Source: Jiangella anatolica
GTDB taxonomy: Bacteria; Actinomycetota; Actinomycetes; Jiangellales; Jiangellaceae
Assembly (NCBI RefSeq): GCF_003236295.1
Contig: NZ_POTW01000031.1
Span: 1-63,259 of the forward strand
Direction: 5' to 3'
Length of the DNA: 63,259 bases
Position numbers and translations under genes: made by a program. Below are positions 1 through 8,107 of this stretch, piece after piece (the first letter of the stretch is position 1; each line of letters opens with the position of its first letter). The notes below the pieces were generated by a model. That model had not been told where the DNA came from. It did no database searches and saw nothing but the letters and a program-made list of their open reading frames with translations.

Positions 1-664
1 CGCCCGCACCGCCCGGCTCCCCCGCGCCACCCGGCTCCCCGGCGCCGACGCGCTGGCCGGTGAGCAGCTCCGTCAGCACCACGCCCACGGAGTAGAGGTC
101 CTGGCGCGGGTCCGGATCCGCTCCCCGCCGGGCCTCCGGCGCCGAGTACCCCGGCGTGTGCACGACCTCGGTCGTCCGGGTCAGCCGCGGCTCGTCCAGG
201 CGGGCGGAGATCCCGAAGTCCGACAGCCGCAGCACGGGTGCGCCCACCCCGGTCGCCTCGAGCAGCAGGTTGGACGGCTTCACGTCGCGGTGCACGATCC
301 CGGCCGCATGTACGGCAGCCAGCGCGTCGAGCAGCTGCCCGCCCAGGGTCGCCGTCCACCAGTCACCGAGCGGGCCGTGGTCGGCGAGCAGCACGGCGAC
401 CGACCCGCCGGCGACGATCGGCATGACGAACAGGACGCGGCCGTCGTCGGCCCACCAGCTGGACGGGGTGAGGACGTGCGGGTGGTCGACCCGGGTGGAG
501 GACTCGCGGACGAACCGCAGCAGCGCGGCGCCGTCTGACTGGCGTTGCAGCTTGGCCGCGCGGAAGACCCGTTCGCGCAGGTCCCACACCCGCCAGACGT
601 CACCCATGCCGCCGCGGCCGAGCACGTCGACCAGCTCGTAGCGGCCCGCGAACACCTCACCCAT
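1..664 (-). CDS. Serine/threonine protein kinase (Hanks type), C-terminus cut by window edge
   Basis: Cytoplasmic kinase domain of the PknB/Stk type, phosphorylating Ser/Thr on unknown targets. The 221 visible residues hold the glycine loop (GRGGMG, about 16-21), the ATP lysine in AAK (K38), the catalytic loop HRDVKPSN (H125-N132), DFG (149-151), an APE-like segment and the start of helix F (DLYSVG). The start ATG (MGEVFAGRYELV) places the kinase fold at residue 9, normal for this family. The reading frame is still open at base 1, so any juxtamembrane, transmembrane or PASTA region is outside the window. The last visible residues are a Gly/Pro/Glu-rich linker (GEPGGAGEPGG). It ends 6 bases before the upstream gnd stop, so co-transcription with gnd is likely. 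Confidence 0.9.
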   Translation of the reverse strand, partial: MGEVFAGRYELVDVLGRGGMGDVWRVWDLRERVFRAAKLQRQSDGAALLRFVRESSTRVDHPHVLTPSSWWADDGRVLFVMPIVAGGSVAVLLADHGPLGDWWTATLGGQLLDALAAVHAAGIVHRDVKPSNLLLEATGVGAPVLRLSDFGISARLDEPRLTRTTEVVHTPGYSAPEARRGADPDPRQDLYSVGVVLTELLTGQRVGAGEPGGAGEPGGAG

Positions 665-670
665 GACGGC

Positions 671-2113
671 TCAGCTCTGCTGCGTCTCCGCCCGGTCGCC
701 GGACCAGTCGGTGTGGAAGACGCCGTCGCGGTCGACCCGGTGGTAGGTGTGTGCGCCGAAGAAGTCGCGCTGGCCCTGGGTCAGCGCGGCCGGCAGCCGC
801 GGCGCCCGGAGCGCGTCGTAGTACGCCAGCGCGGTCGCGAAGCCGGGCGCCGGGATCCCCAGCCGCGCCGCCGTCGCGACCACCGTCCGCCAGCCGTTCT
901 GCGCCGCGCCCAGCTCCGCCGCGAACTGCTCGTCGGCGAGGAGGCTGGGCAGCGCCGGATCCTTCGCGTACGCCGCGGTGATCCGATCCAGGAACGCCGC
1001 CCGGATGATGCAGCCGCCGCGCCAGATGCCGGCGATCGCGCCGAGGTCCAGCGTCCAGTCGTACTCCTCCCCCGCGGCCTGCAGCTGGTGGAAGCCCTGC
1101 GTATACGACACCACCTTCGACGCGTACAGCGCCTGCTCGACCTGGTCGGCGAAGAGCGCCGCCTCGTCGGCCGGCAGCGCCACCGGAGCCGGCCCGGCCA
1201 GTCCGCGCCCGACGGCGCGCTGGCCGGCGTGTCCGGACAGCGACCGGGCGAACACCGCCTCGGCGATCCCGTTGACCGGGACGCCCAGGTCCAGCGCGAT
1301 CTGCACGGTCCAGCGCCCGGTGCCCTTCTGCTCGGCCTGGTCAAGGACGACGTCGACGAACGGCTGGCCGGTGGCGGCGTCGATGTGCGCGAGCACCTCG
1401 GCGGTGATCTCGATCAGGTAGGAGTCCAGCCGGCCGGCGTTCCAGTCGCGGAACACCTCGGCGATCCGGGCCGGGTCGTAGCCGGCGCCCTGGCGGAGCA
1501 GGTCGTACGCCTCGGCGATGAGCTGCATGTCGGCGTACTCGATGCCGTTGTGCACCATCTTGACGAAATGCCCGGCGCCGTCCGCGCCGATGTGCGTGCA
1601 GCACGGCGACCCGTCGTCGGCCTTGGCGGAGATGGTCTCCAGCATCGGGCCGAGCGAGGCGTACGACTCCTCCGAACCGCCGGGCATGATGCTCGGGCCG
1701 TTCAGCGCGCCCTCCTCGCCACCGGAGATGCCGGTGCCGACGAAGTGCAGCCCGCGCTCGCGCAGCGCCGCCTCACGCCGGCGGGTGTCGGCGAAGTGCG
1801 CGTTGCCGCCGTCGATGATCATGTCGCCGGGCTCCAGCAGCGGCGCGAACTCGTCGATGACGGCGTCGGTCGGCGCGCCCGCCTTCACCATGACGACCAG
1901 CCGGCGCGGCCGCTCCAGCGCGGCGACGAACTCCTCGGCGGTCTCGGCGGGGACGAACGTCCCCTCGTGGCCGAACTGCTCGACGAGGTCGCGGGTCCGG
2001 CTGGCCGTGCGGTTGTGCACTGCGACGGCGTACCCGTGCCGCGCGAAGTTGCGGGCGAGGTTGCGGCCCATGACCGCGAGCCCGGTGACGCCGATCTGTG
2101 CCGTTCCAGCCAT
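671..2113 (-). CDS. gnd: 6-phosphogluconate dehydrogenase, decarboxylating
   Basis: Oxidises 6-phosphogluconate to ribulose 5-phosphate plus CO2 with NADP+ in the oxidative pentose phosphate pathway. The 480-residue length is that of the long (enteric/eukaryotic-type) enzyme. An N-terminal Rossmann loop (GVTGLAVMGRNLA, residues 8-20) with NRT after beta-2 supports NADP binding. IDGGNAHF and GTGISGGEEGA are the family substrate motifs, and KMVHNGIEYADMQ carries the catalytic Lys and substrate contacts. The C-terminus has the usual YHRVD-like tail. The start is the ATG of MAGTAQIGV, directly before the Rossmann strand. It lies downstream of arcA across an 82-base gap containing a GC-rich palindrome. 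Confidence 0.96.
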   Translation of the reverse strand: MAGTAQIGVTGLAVMGRNLARNFARHGYAVAVHNRTASRTRDLVEQFGHEGTFVPAETAEEFVAALERPRRLVVMVKAGAPTDAVIDEFAPLLEPGDMIIDGGNAHFADTRRREAALRERGLHFVGTGISGGEEGALNGPSIMPGGSEESYASLGPMLETISAKADDGSPCCTHIGADGAGHFVKMVHNGIEYADMQLIAEAYDLLRQGAGYDPARIAEVFRDWNAGRLDSYLIEITAEVLAHIDAATGQPFVDVVLDQAEQKGTGRWTVQIALDLGVPVNGIAEAVFARSLSGHAGQRAVGRGLAGPAPVALPADEAALFADQVEQALYASKVVSYTQGFHQLQAAGEEYDWTLDLGAIAGIWRGGCIIRAAFLDRITAAYAKDPALPSLLADEQFAAELGAAQNGWRTVVATAARLGIPAPGFATALAYYDALRAPRLPAALTQGQRDFFGAHTYHRVDRDGVFHTDWSGDRAETQQS

Positions 2114-2144
2114 CAGTGCCTGCTCCCGTCGCGCCTGCCCGAGT

Positions 2145-2166
2145 TCCGGCGGCGGCCGCCGCCGGA
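2145..2166. terminator. Perfect 22-bp GC palindrome between arcA and gnd
   Basis: TCCGGCGGCGG at 2145-2155 is followed immediately by its exact reverse complement at 2156-2166. It sits after the arcA stop and before the gnd start on the same strand. There is no T-tract. I read it as a GC-rich terminator or processing hairpin that partly separates arcA from gnd; this is inferred from position and symmetry only. Confidence 0.4.
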
Positions 2167-2195
2167 CCCCAGTATGCCGAGCCGGCGCCGGCCGG

Positions 2196-3443
2196 TCAGA
2201 ACGCGACCGGATCGCGGATCAGCGGACAGGTCATGCAGTGGCCGCCGCCGCGGCCGCGGCCGAGCTCCGCGCCGACGATCGTCAGCACGTCGATGCCGGC
2301 CGCCTCCAGCGCCGCGTTGGTCTGGGTGTTGCGGTCGTAGGTGAACACGACCCCCGGCTCGACGGCGACGGCGTTGTTGCCGCTGTCCCACTGCTGCCGC
2401 TCCGACGCGTAGACGTCGCCGCCGGTCTCGACGACGCGCAGCCGGTCCAGGCCGAGGGCCGCCGCGACGACGTCGACCAGCCGCGCGTCGCCCTCGTCGG
2501 TGACGTCGACGCCCGGCGGCCGCTCGCTCGGGCGCAGCGTGAACACGTGCACCGCGTCGACGATGCGCGGGAAGACGGTGACGAGGTCGCGGTCGGCGAA
2601 GGTGAAGACGGTGTCCAGGTGCATCGCCGCCCGCAGCTTGGGCATGCCAGCGATAATGACGCGCTCGGCGGCGCCCTGCGCGAAGAGGGCGGCCGCGACC
2701 TGCGTGATCGCGTGCCGGGAGGTCCGCTCGCTCATGCCCATGAGCACGGTGCCGTTGCCCACCGGCATGATGTCGCCGCCCTCGAACGTCGCCCGGCCCC
2801 AGTCGCGCTCCGGGTCGCCCCACCAGACCGTCGAGCCCGCGTAGCCGGGGTGGAACGTGTAGATCGCCTTGTAGAGCAGCGTCTCGTCGTGCCGGGCCGG
2901 CCAGTACAGCGGGTTCATCGTCAGCCCGCCGTAGAGCCAGCAGGTCGTGTCGCGCGTGTACAGGGTGTTCGGCAGCGGCGGCAGCAGATAGTCGCGGGCG
3001 CCGACGGACTCACGCGCCAGCGCGCCGTACCCGGGCACCTGGCCGTCCGGCAGGTCGCTCACGGCCAGCCCGCCGATGAGGAACTCCGCCAGCGCGGCCG
3101 GCTCCAGCGACTCGAGGAACTCGCGGGTGGCGTCGACGAAGCCGAGCCCGACCTGGTCGGCGGTCACCTTGCGGTCCAGCAGCCACGACCGGGCGTCGGC
3201 GTTCTCCATCGTCTGCGCCAGCAGGTCGTGCAGCTCGACGACCTCGACGCCGCGGCCGCGCAGCTGGTCGACGAAGTCCCGGTGGTCGCGCTGCGCGGAC
3301 TCCACCCACAGGACGTCGTCGAAGAGCAGGTCGTCGGAGTTGGTCGGCGTCAGTCGCTCGTGCGCGAGGCCGGGCCGGCAGACCAGCACCTTGCGCAGCC
3401 GTCCCACCTCCGAGTGGACGCCGTGTGCGGTGCCGTCGGTCAT
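2196..3443 (-). CDS. arcA: Arginine deiminase
   Basis: Hydrolyses L-arginine to citrulline and ammonia, the first step of the arginine deiminase pathway. The protein is 415 residues, the usual length. Visible family motifs are the N-terminal [15 protein letters not shown], the substrate loops TRDTTCW and FEGGDIMP, the HLDTVFTF block, and the C-terminal GGGHCMTCP, in which the cysteine after His is the expected nucleophile. It starts 12 bases after the antiporter stop, so the two form an uptake-and-cleavage pair. No arcB or arcC (carbamoyl transferase or kinase) is adjacent, so ornithine and ATP formation would need genes elsewhere. Confidence 0.95.
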   Translation of the reverse strand: MTDGTAHGVHSEVGRLRKVLVCRPGLAHERLTPTNSDDLLFDDVLWVESAQRDHRDFVDQLRGRGVEVVELHDLLAQTMENADARSWLLDRKVTADQVGLGFVDATREFLESLEPAALAEFLIGGLAVSDLPDGQVPGYGALARESVGARDYLLPPLPNTLYTRDTTCWLYGGLTMNPLYWPARHDETLLYKAIYTFHPGYAGSTVWWGDPERDWGRATFEGGDIMPVGNGTVLMGMSERTSRHAITQVAAALFAQGAAERVIIAGMPKLRAAMHLDTVFTFADRDLVTVFPRIVDAVHVFTLRPSERPPGVDVTDEGDARLVDVVAAALGLDRLRVVETGGDVYASERQQWDSGNNAVAVEPGVVFTYDRNTQTNAALEAAGIDVLTIVGAELGRGRGGGHCMTCPLIRDPVAF

Positions 3444-3455
3444 GGCGGAGTCCTT

Positions 3456-4883
3456 TCAGAGAGTGATCCAGCCCTGGACGAGGGCGACGACGCCGGCCAC
3501 CGCGCCGGCGAGAGAGACGGCCAGGATGACCAGCTCGCCGGCGCTGAACGGTGCCCGGCCCTGCTCACGGCGGGCCAGCACGAACAGGACGGTGGCCGGC
3601 GCGTAGACGATGAACGAGACGAGCAGGTACTTCAGCCCGGCGGCGTACAGCAGGAACGCCGTGTACAGGGTGGCGATGGCGCCGATGACGATCTCGCGCC
3701 GCACTCCCCCGGGCCAGGCGGCGTCCATGCCGAGCGCCAGCTTCAGCGCGTAGCCGGCGGCGAGCAGGAACGGGATCAGCGTCAGCGCGCTGGTGAGGTT
3801 CAGCGCGAAGTTGAACGCGTTCTCGGAGAACGCCGTCGCGATCAGCACCGCCTGGACCAGGACGGTCGTCAGCAGCAGCGCCGGGCCGGGGACGTCGGCG
3901 CCGGTCTTGCGGCCGAGGAACCGGGGCATGTCGTGGTCGGCGGCCGCGACGAACAGTACCTCGGCCGCCATCAGCGTCCACGCGAGGTAGGCGCCGAGGA
4001 CGGACACGATCAGCCCGACGCTGACGAACACCTCGCCCCACTGCCCCACCGCCGCCTCGAGGACGGCGGCCATCGACGGCTGCCGCAGCTCGGCCAGCTC
4101 GTCGCTGGGCAGGATGCCGTACGACACGATGGTGACCGACGCGAAGATGCTCAGCACCATCGCGAAGCCCAGCAGCGTCGCCCGTCCGACGTCCTGGCGC
4201 CGGCGGGCGTGGCGGGAGTACACGCTGGCGCCCTCGACGCCGAGGAACACGAACACGGTCACCAGCATCGTGCCCCTGACCTGCTCGTACATCGATCCCA
4301 GTCCACCGCCGCTCCAGTTGTCGGCGAACACCTGCGGATCGAGGTAGAACACGGCGAGGATGACGAAGACGACGATCGGGATGACCTTGGCCACGGTGAC
4401 GACGCGGTTGATCGCCGTCGCCTCCTGCACGCCCCGCCGGATCAGCAGGTAGAACGTCCACAGCCCGACGCTGCTGAGCACGACGGCCAGCGCGGTGTCG
4501 CCGTCGCCCAGTGCCGGGGCGATCGCGCCCACCGTCGACATGATGAGCACCCAGTAGGTCACGTTGCCGACGCAGGCGCTGGCCCAGTACCCGAACGCGG
4601 AGAAGAAGCCGAGGTACTCGCCGAAGCCGGCCTTCGCGTACGCGTACACCCCGGCGTCGAGGTCGGGCCGCCGCATGGCCAGCGTCTGGAAGACGAAGGC
4701 CAGCATGAGCATGCCGCTGCCGGCGACCGCCCAGGCGACCAGCGCGCCGGCCACCCCGGTCTCGCTGCCGAACCGCTGGGGCAGCGAGAAGACCCCGGCG
4801 CCCACCATCGAGCCGACCACCATGGCCGTGAGGGTCGCCAGCGTCACCTTCTGTGCGGACTGTGCCACCGATGTCTCGGCCAT
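3456..4883 (-). CDS. Basic amino acid antiporter (APC family, arginine/ornithine exchanger-like)
   Basis: A 475-residue membrane protein of the APC superfamily with about 12-13 hydrophobic segments. The first unwound helix GSMVGAGVFSLP (about 22-33) is the family substrate motif, and the sequence is closest to the ArcD/YdgI basic amino acid antiporters. Its place immediately upstream of arcA suggests exchange of external arginine for a pathway product across the plasma membrane. The start ATG precedes MAETSVAQSAQKVTLATL, a typical short cytoplasmic tail. Arginine specificity is inferred from the arcA linkage and has not been shown. Confidence 0.85.
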   Translation of the reverse strand: MAETSVAQSAQKVTLATLTAMVVGSMVGAGVFSLPQRFGSETGVAGALVAWAVAGSGMLMLAFVFQTLAMRRPDLDAGVYAYAKAGFGEYLGFFSAFGYWASACVGNVTYWVLIMSTVGAIAPALGDGDTALAVVLSSVGLWTFYLLIRRGVQEATAINRVVTVAKVIPIVVFVILAVFYLDPQVFADNWSGGGLGSMYEQVRGTMLVTVFVFLGVEGASVYSRHARRRQDVGRATLLGFAMVLSIFASVTIVSYGILPSDELAELRQPSMAAVLEAAVGQWGEVFVSVGLIVSVLGAYLAWTLMAAEVLFVAAADHDMPRFLGRKTGADVPGPALLLTTVLVQAVLIATAFSENAFNFALNLTSALTLIPFLLAAGYALKLALGMDAAWPGGVRREIVIGAIATLYTAFLLYAAGLKYLLVSFIVYAPATVLFVLARREQGRAPFSAGELVILAVSLAGAVAGVVALVQGWITL

Positions 4884-4992
4884 CTCCGCCCCCGCCGAAG
4901 ATCGCGCAATACCCGAACTGGCACACTAACGCACCCTCAGCGGGCGGATCGGGCGTTTCGCGAGACTGGCCCCCGAGTGACAATGCAGCGTG

Positions 4993-5766
4993 TCACTCGG
5001 GTGACATGCGGCGTTCGAGATAGCGCTCGATGCCGTCGAGAACCAGCTCCAGCCCGAACGCGAAGTCGTCGCCCAGCCACTCGTCGTCGGGCTCGGCATA
5101 GCTCGCGAAGCCGTCCTGGGTGACGATGCGGGCCAGCGTGGGGTGCTCGGCCGGGTTCACGAACGTCGTGAGCATGCGCCCGTAGGCCTGGTCCCAGGCC
5201 GCCTGTGGCGTGCCGGTACGCGCCTCGACGTCGGCCAGCGTGCTGGCCAGCTGCGCGTGGCCGCGCACGTAGCCGCTGAGCGCGACCAGGATTCCGAGCA
5301 TCTCTCCCCCGCTGAGCCCGGTCTCGTCCAGCGCCTCGAGCGCCTGCTCCATGCGCTTGATCTGGTTCGGCCCCATCGGTGGGCTGTTGAGCGGGACGTC
5401 CAGCGCCCACCGCCGGTGCCGGTAGACGTCAACGGTCCGGGTGGCCCACCAGCGCAGCTTCTCGCGCCATCCAGTCAGCCCGTCCGGCGCCTCGGGCACC
5501 TCAGAGGCGTGCTCGACCATCAGCTCCAGCAGGTCGGTCTTGCTCGGCACGTACCGGTACAGCGACATCGTCGTGTAGCCCAGCTCGTCGGCGACCCGGC
5601 GCATGGAGACCGCCGCCACCCCTTCCGCGTCGGCGATCGCGATGCCGGCGTCGACGATCTGCCGCACCGACAGCGCGGGCTTGGGCCCCCGGGTCGGCGC
5701 CGGCTGGACGTCCCACAGCAGCTCGAGCGTGCGGTTCGGATCGGCCTGACGCTGGTCGGTGGCCAT
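4993..5766 (-). CDS. TetR family transcriptional repressor
   Basis: 257 residues. The N-terminal helix-turn-helix is around residues 27-75 (LSVRQIVDAGIAIADAEG, then VSMRRVADELGYTTMSLYRYVPSKTDL). The C-terminal ligand domain (about 85-250) resembles the TetR_C class found beside drug exporters. It is divergent from the ABC exporter genes with a 97-base gap and has a strong GGAGGGGG ribosome site before its ATG. It probably represses both itself and the exporter and is released by the exported drug. The ligand is unknown. Confidence 0.88.
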   Translation of the reverse strand: MATDQRQADPNRTLELLWDVQPAPTRGPKPALSVRQIVDAGIAIADAEGVAAVSMRRVADELGYTTMSLYRYVPSKTDLLELMVEHASEVPEAPDGLTGWREKLRWWATRTVDVYRHRRWALDVPLNSPPMGPNQIKRMEQALEALDETGLSGGEMLGILVALSGYVRGHAQLASTLADVEARTGTPQAAWDQAYGRMLTTFVNPAEHPTLARIVTQDGFASYAEPDDEWLGDDFAFGLELVLDGIERYLERRMSPE

Positions 5767-5789
5767 GCTCCCCCTCCGGAGTCGATCGC

Positions 5790-5857
5790 TTGACGCTCAT
5801 CCTAGAACTGTGTACAACATAAACCAAGTGCTATACGCCATAAACAGTTTAAGGAGG
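5790..5857 (+). promoter_or_regulatory. Exporter promoter and candidate TetR operator, with ribosome site that fixes the ABC start
   Basis: TTGACG (5790-5795) and TACAAC (5813-5818) are spaced by 17 bases, a good sigma-70 type promoter reading toward the ABC genes. CATAAAC occurs twice, at 5818-5824 and 5839-5845, 21 bases apart (two helical turns) and just past the -10, where a repressor would block transcription. The tract is clearly AT-richer than its surroundings. AAGGAGG at 5851-5857 is six bases from GTG 5864 and abuts GTG 5858, which decides for 5864. Confidence 0.55.
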
Positions 5858-5863
5858 GTGGCC

Positions 5864-6835
5864 GTGACCACCAACGACGCGACGATCGTCGCCGAAGGGC
5901 TGCGCAAGCGGTACGGCAGCAGCTACGCACTGGACGGACTGGACCTGACGGTCGGCCGCGGGGTCGTGCACGGGCTGCTCGGCCCGAACGGCGCCGGCAA
6001 GACCACCGCCGTCCGCATCCTGGCCACGCTGCTGAGCTTCGACGGGGGCAGCGCCCGGGTCGCGGGGCACGACGTCGTCACCGAGGCCGACGACGTGCGC
6101 CGCCGCATCGGCTTGACCGGCCAGTACGCCGCGGTCGACGAGACACTGTCGGGCCGGCAGAACCTGGTGATGTTCGGCCGGCTGTACCACCTGAGTGCGC
6201 GGCAGGCCAAGCGCCGGGCCGACGACCTGCTGGAACAGTTCGACCTCACCGCCGCCGCCGACCGGTCCGGGCGCACGTACTCCGGCGGCATGCGGCGCCG
6301 CCTCGACCTCGCGGCCAGCCTCATCCTGGCGCCGGAGGTGCTGTTCCTGGACGAGCCGACGACCGGCCTGGACCCGCGCAGCCGCAACGACATGTGGGAC
6401 GCCATCCGGTCGCTGGTCGCCGGCGGCACGACGGTGCTGCTCACCACCCAGTACCTGGAGGAGGCCGACCAGCTGGCCGGCCGGATCTCCGTCATCGACA
6501 CCGGCCGCGTCGTCGCCGAGGGCACCGCCGACGAGCTGAAGGCCCGCATCGGCGGCGACCGCATCGAGGTCGTCGTCCACGACGTCGCCCAGCTCGGCGC
6601 GGCGGCCGCCGTCGTCGCCCGGGTCGGCACCGCGGAACCGGAGACCGACGCCGACACCCGCCGGGTCAGCGCACCGGTCGCCGACCGGATGGCCGCGCTC
6701 ACCGAGGTCGTCCGCGAGCTGCAGGCCGCCGGCGTCGCCGCCGAGGACGTCGGCCTGCGCCGGCCCACGCTCGACGAAGCCTTCCTGCACCTCACCGGCC
6801 ACCAGGCCGCAATCCCTGAGGAGACCGCCGCATGA
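5864..6835 (+). CDS. ABC transporter ATP-binding protein, daunorubicin-resistance (DrrA) type
   Basis: 323 residues starting at GTG 5864 behind AAGGAGG. An upstream in-frame ATG exists at 5759 but would put the promoter inside the gene. Walker A GPNGAGKTT, the signature YSGGMRRRLDLA, Walker B VLFLDEPTTGLDPRSR and the switch histidine region are complete. The C-terminal 90 residues form the DrrA-type extension ending in DEAFLHLTGH. It energises export of a hydrophobic compound, paired with the next gene through an ATGA overlap. The substrate is not predictable from sequence. Confidence 0.92.
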   Translation: MTTNDATIVAEGLRKRYGSSYALDGLDLTVGRGVVHGLLGPNGAGKTTAVRILATLLSFDGGSARVAGHDVVTEADDVRRRIGLTGQYAAVDETLSGRQNLVMFGRLYHLSARQAKRRADDLLEQFDLTAAADRSGRTYSGGMRRRLDLAASLILAPEVLFLDEPTTGLDPRSRNDMWDAIRSLVAGGTTVLLTTQYLEEADQLAGRISVIDTGRVVAEGTADELKARIGGDRIEVVVHDVAQLGAAAAVVARVGTAEPETDADTRRVSAPVADRMAALTEVVRELQAAGVAAEDVGLRRPTLDEAFLHLTGHQAAIPEETAA

Positions 6836-7686
6836 GCACGGCTCTGCAACGACCCCCGGCCCTGACCACTCCCCCGCCGGCCCGCACGCCGGCGGCCCGG
6901 CTGCGCTGGACCGCCGCCGATGCCTGGGTGATGACGAAGCGCAACCTGGCGCACGTCGTCCGGGCGCCGGAGGAGGTGGTCATCTACTTCACCCTGCCGA
7001 TCATGTTCGTGCTGGTCTTCGGCTACGTGTTCGGCAGCGGGATGGCGCTGCCCGGCGGCGGGGACTACCGCGAGTTCCTACTGCCCGGCGTGTTCGCGAT
7101 GACGATGCTGTACGGCCTGGGCGCCACGGCCACCGGCGTCGCGTTCGACGTCGACCGCGGTGTCGTCGACCGGTTCCGGTCCATGCCGATGGCCCGGTCC
7201 GCGCTGGTCGTCGGGCGCAGCGCCGCCGACCTCGTCCGCGCCGTGCTGGAGCTGACGACGCTGGTGGTCTGCGGGCTGCTGGTCGGCTGGCAGTGGCGCA
7301 ACGGGATCGGCGACGCACTGGCAGCCGTCGGGCTGATCCTGCTACTGCGCCTGGCCATCACCTGGATCGGCATCTACCTCGGCCTGGTCGTGCCGAACCC
7401 GGACACCGTCGGCGTCATCGTCTTCCCGGCCGCGTTCCCGCTGACCGCGCCGTCCAACGTGTTCGTCGCGCCGGAGCTGATGCCGGGCTGGCTGGGCGCG
7501 GTGTCGGAGTGGAACCCGCTGTCCTCGACGGTGGCCACGACGCGTGAGCTGTTTGGCAACCCCGGCTTCGGCGGCGACTCGTGGGCGGCACAGCACAGCC
7601 TGCTGCTCGCGATCGGCTGGCCGCTGGTGCTGATGGCGATCTTCGTGCCGCTGTCGATCCGGCAGTACCAGAAGCTCAGCCGCTGA
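6832..7686 (+). CDS. ABC-2 type exporter permease (DrrB-like)
   Basis: 284 residues with a cytoplasmic Pro/Ala-rich N-terminus and about six membrane spans (for example the stretches beginning VIYFTLPIMFVLVFGYVFG and FLLPGVFAMTMLYGLGA). The conserved DVDRGVVDRFRSMPMARSALVVGR loop and the PLTAPSNVFVAPELMPGWL segment are those of ABC2_membrane/DrrB proteins. It starts inside the stop of the ATPase gene (ATGA), so translation is coupled. Together the two form a plasma-membrane exporter under the divergent TetR. Confidence 0.9.
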   Translation: MSTALQRPPALTTPPPARTPAARLRWTAADAWVMTKRNLAHVVRAPEEVVIYFTLPIMFVLVFGYVFGSGMALPGGGDYREFLLPGVFAMTMLYGLGATATGVAFDVDRGVVDRFRSMPMARSALVVGRSAADLVRAVLELTTLVVCGLLVGWQWRNGIGDALAAVGLILLLRLAITWIGIYLGLVVPNPDTVGVIVFPAAFPLTAPSNVFVAPELMPGWLGAVSEWNPLSSTVATTRELFGNPGFGGDSWAAQHSLLLAIGWPLVLMAIFVPLSIRQYQKLSR

Positions 7687-7762
7687 TCCCGTTGCCCTCG
7701 GCCGCCGGTGGGAGCACGCTGGATGATGACGGGTTCGGGTCCGGTCGAGGAGGTCGAGGACC

Positions 7763-7948
7763 GTGCGCGCACACGACGGCGACCGTCTGGTGGTCGAGGG
7801 AACGAAGGTCGGCTCGCCCCGGCGCGAGGGCGAGGTGCTCGAAGCACACGGCCCGGACGGCGGCCCGCCGTTCCTGGTCCGCTGGTCCGACGGCGCCCAG
7901 GGCCTGTTCTACCCCGGCACCGACGCCCACATCGAGCCCGCCGACTGA
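7763..7948 (+). CDS. DUF1918 domain protein
   Basis: A 61-residue cytoplasmic protein made entirely of the DUF1918 fold (MRAHDGDRLVVEG, VLEAHGPDGGPPFLVRWSDG, and a final H/E/PAD tail), a small SH3-like beta barrel common in actinomycetes whose role is unknown. The length matches the family. GTCGAGGAGGTCGAGGACC supplies the ribosome site just upstream. It is 76 bases after the exporter permease and could be its own unit. Confidence 0.85.
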   Translation: MRAHDGDRLVVEGTKVGSPRREGEVLEAHGPDGGPPFLVRWSDGAQGLFYPGTDAHIEPAD

Positions 7949-8107
7949 TCGCCCAGCGCGCCTCCCCTGCCGAGCCCACGTCGCTCCTGGAGTGATGCCG
8001 GCATCCAACGAGGTGGAGTCACGTGTGACACGAGTGACGTGTCATTACCTGAGTCGCATTGCTCCCGGTTAGTCTGCAATCCCACGACTCTCCGGGAGCC
8101 GCCACAG

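Noticed and set aside
1518-5123. Very long plus-strand open frame opposite gnd, arcA and the antiporter
   Set aside because: Composition is His/Arg/Gly/Asp-rich and motif-free; it is the GC-skew mirror of three well-supported minus-strand genes. The same applies to 545-2344, 15391-18150, 36552-38405 and other antisense frames.
8017-8042. GTCACGTGTGAC and GACAC/GTGTC repeats upstream of the vWA protein, resembling GTGTCACTCGGGTGAC near 4990
   Set aside because: Short, imperfect and partly inside the tetR coding end at 4990; not enough to claim a shared operator.
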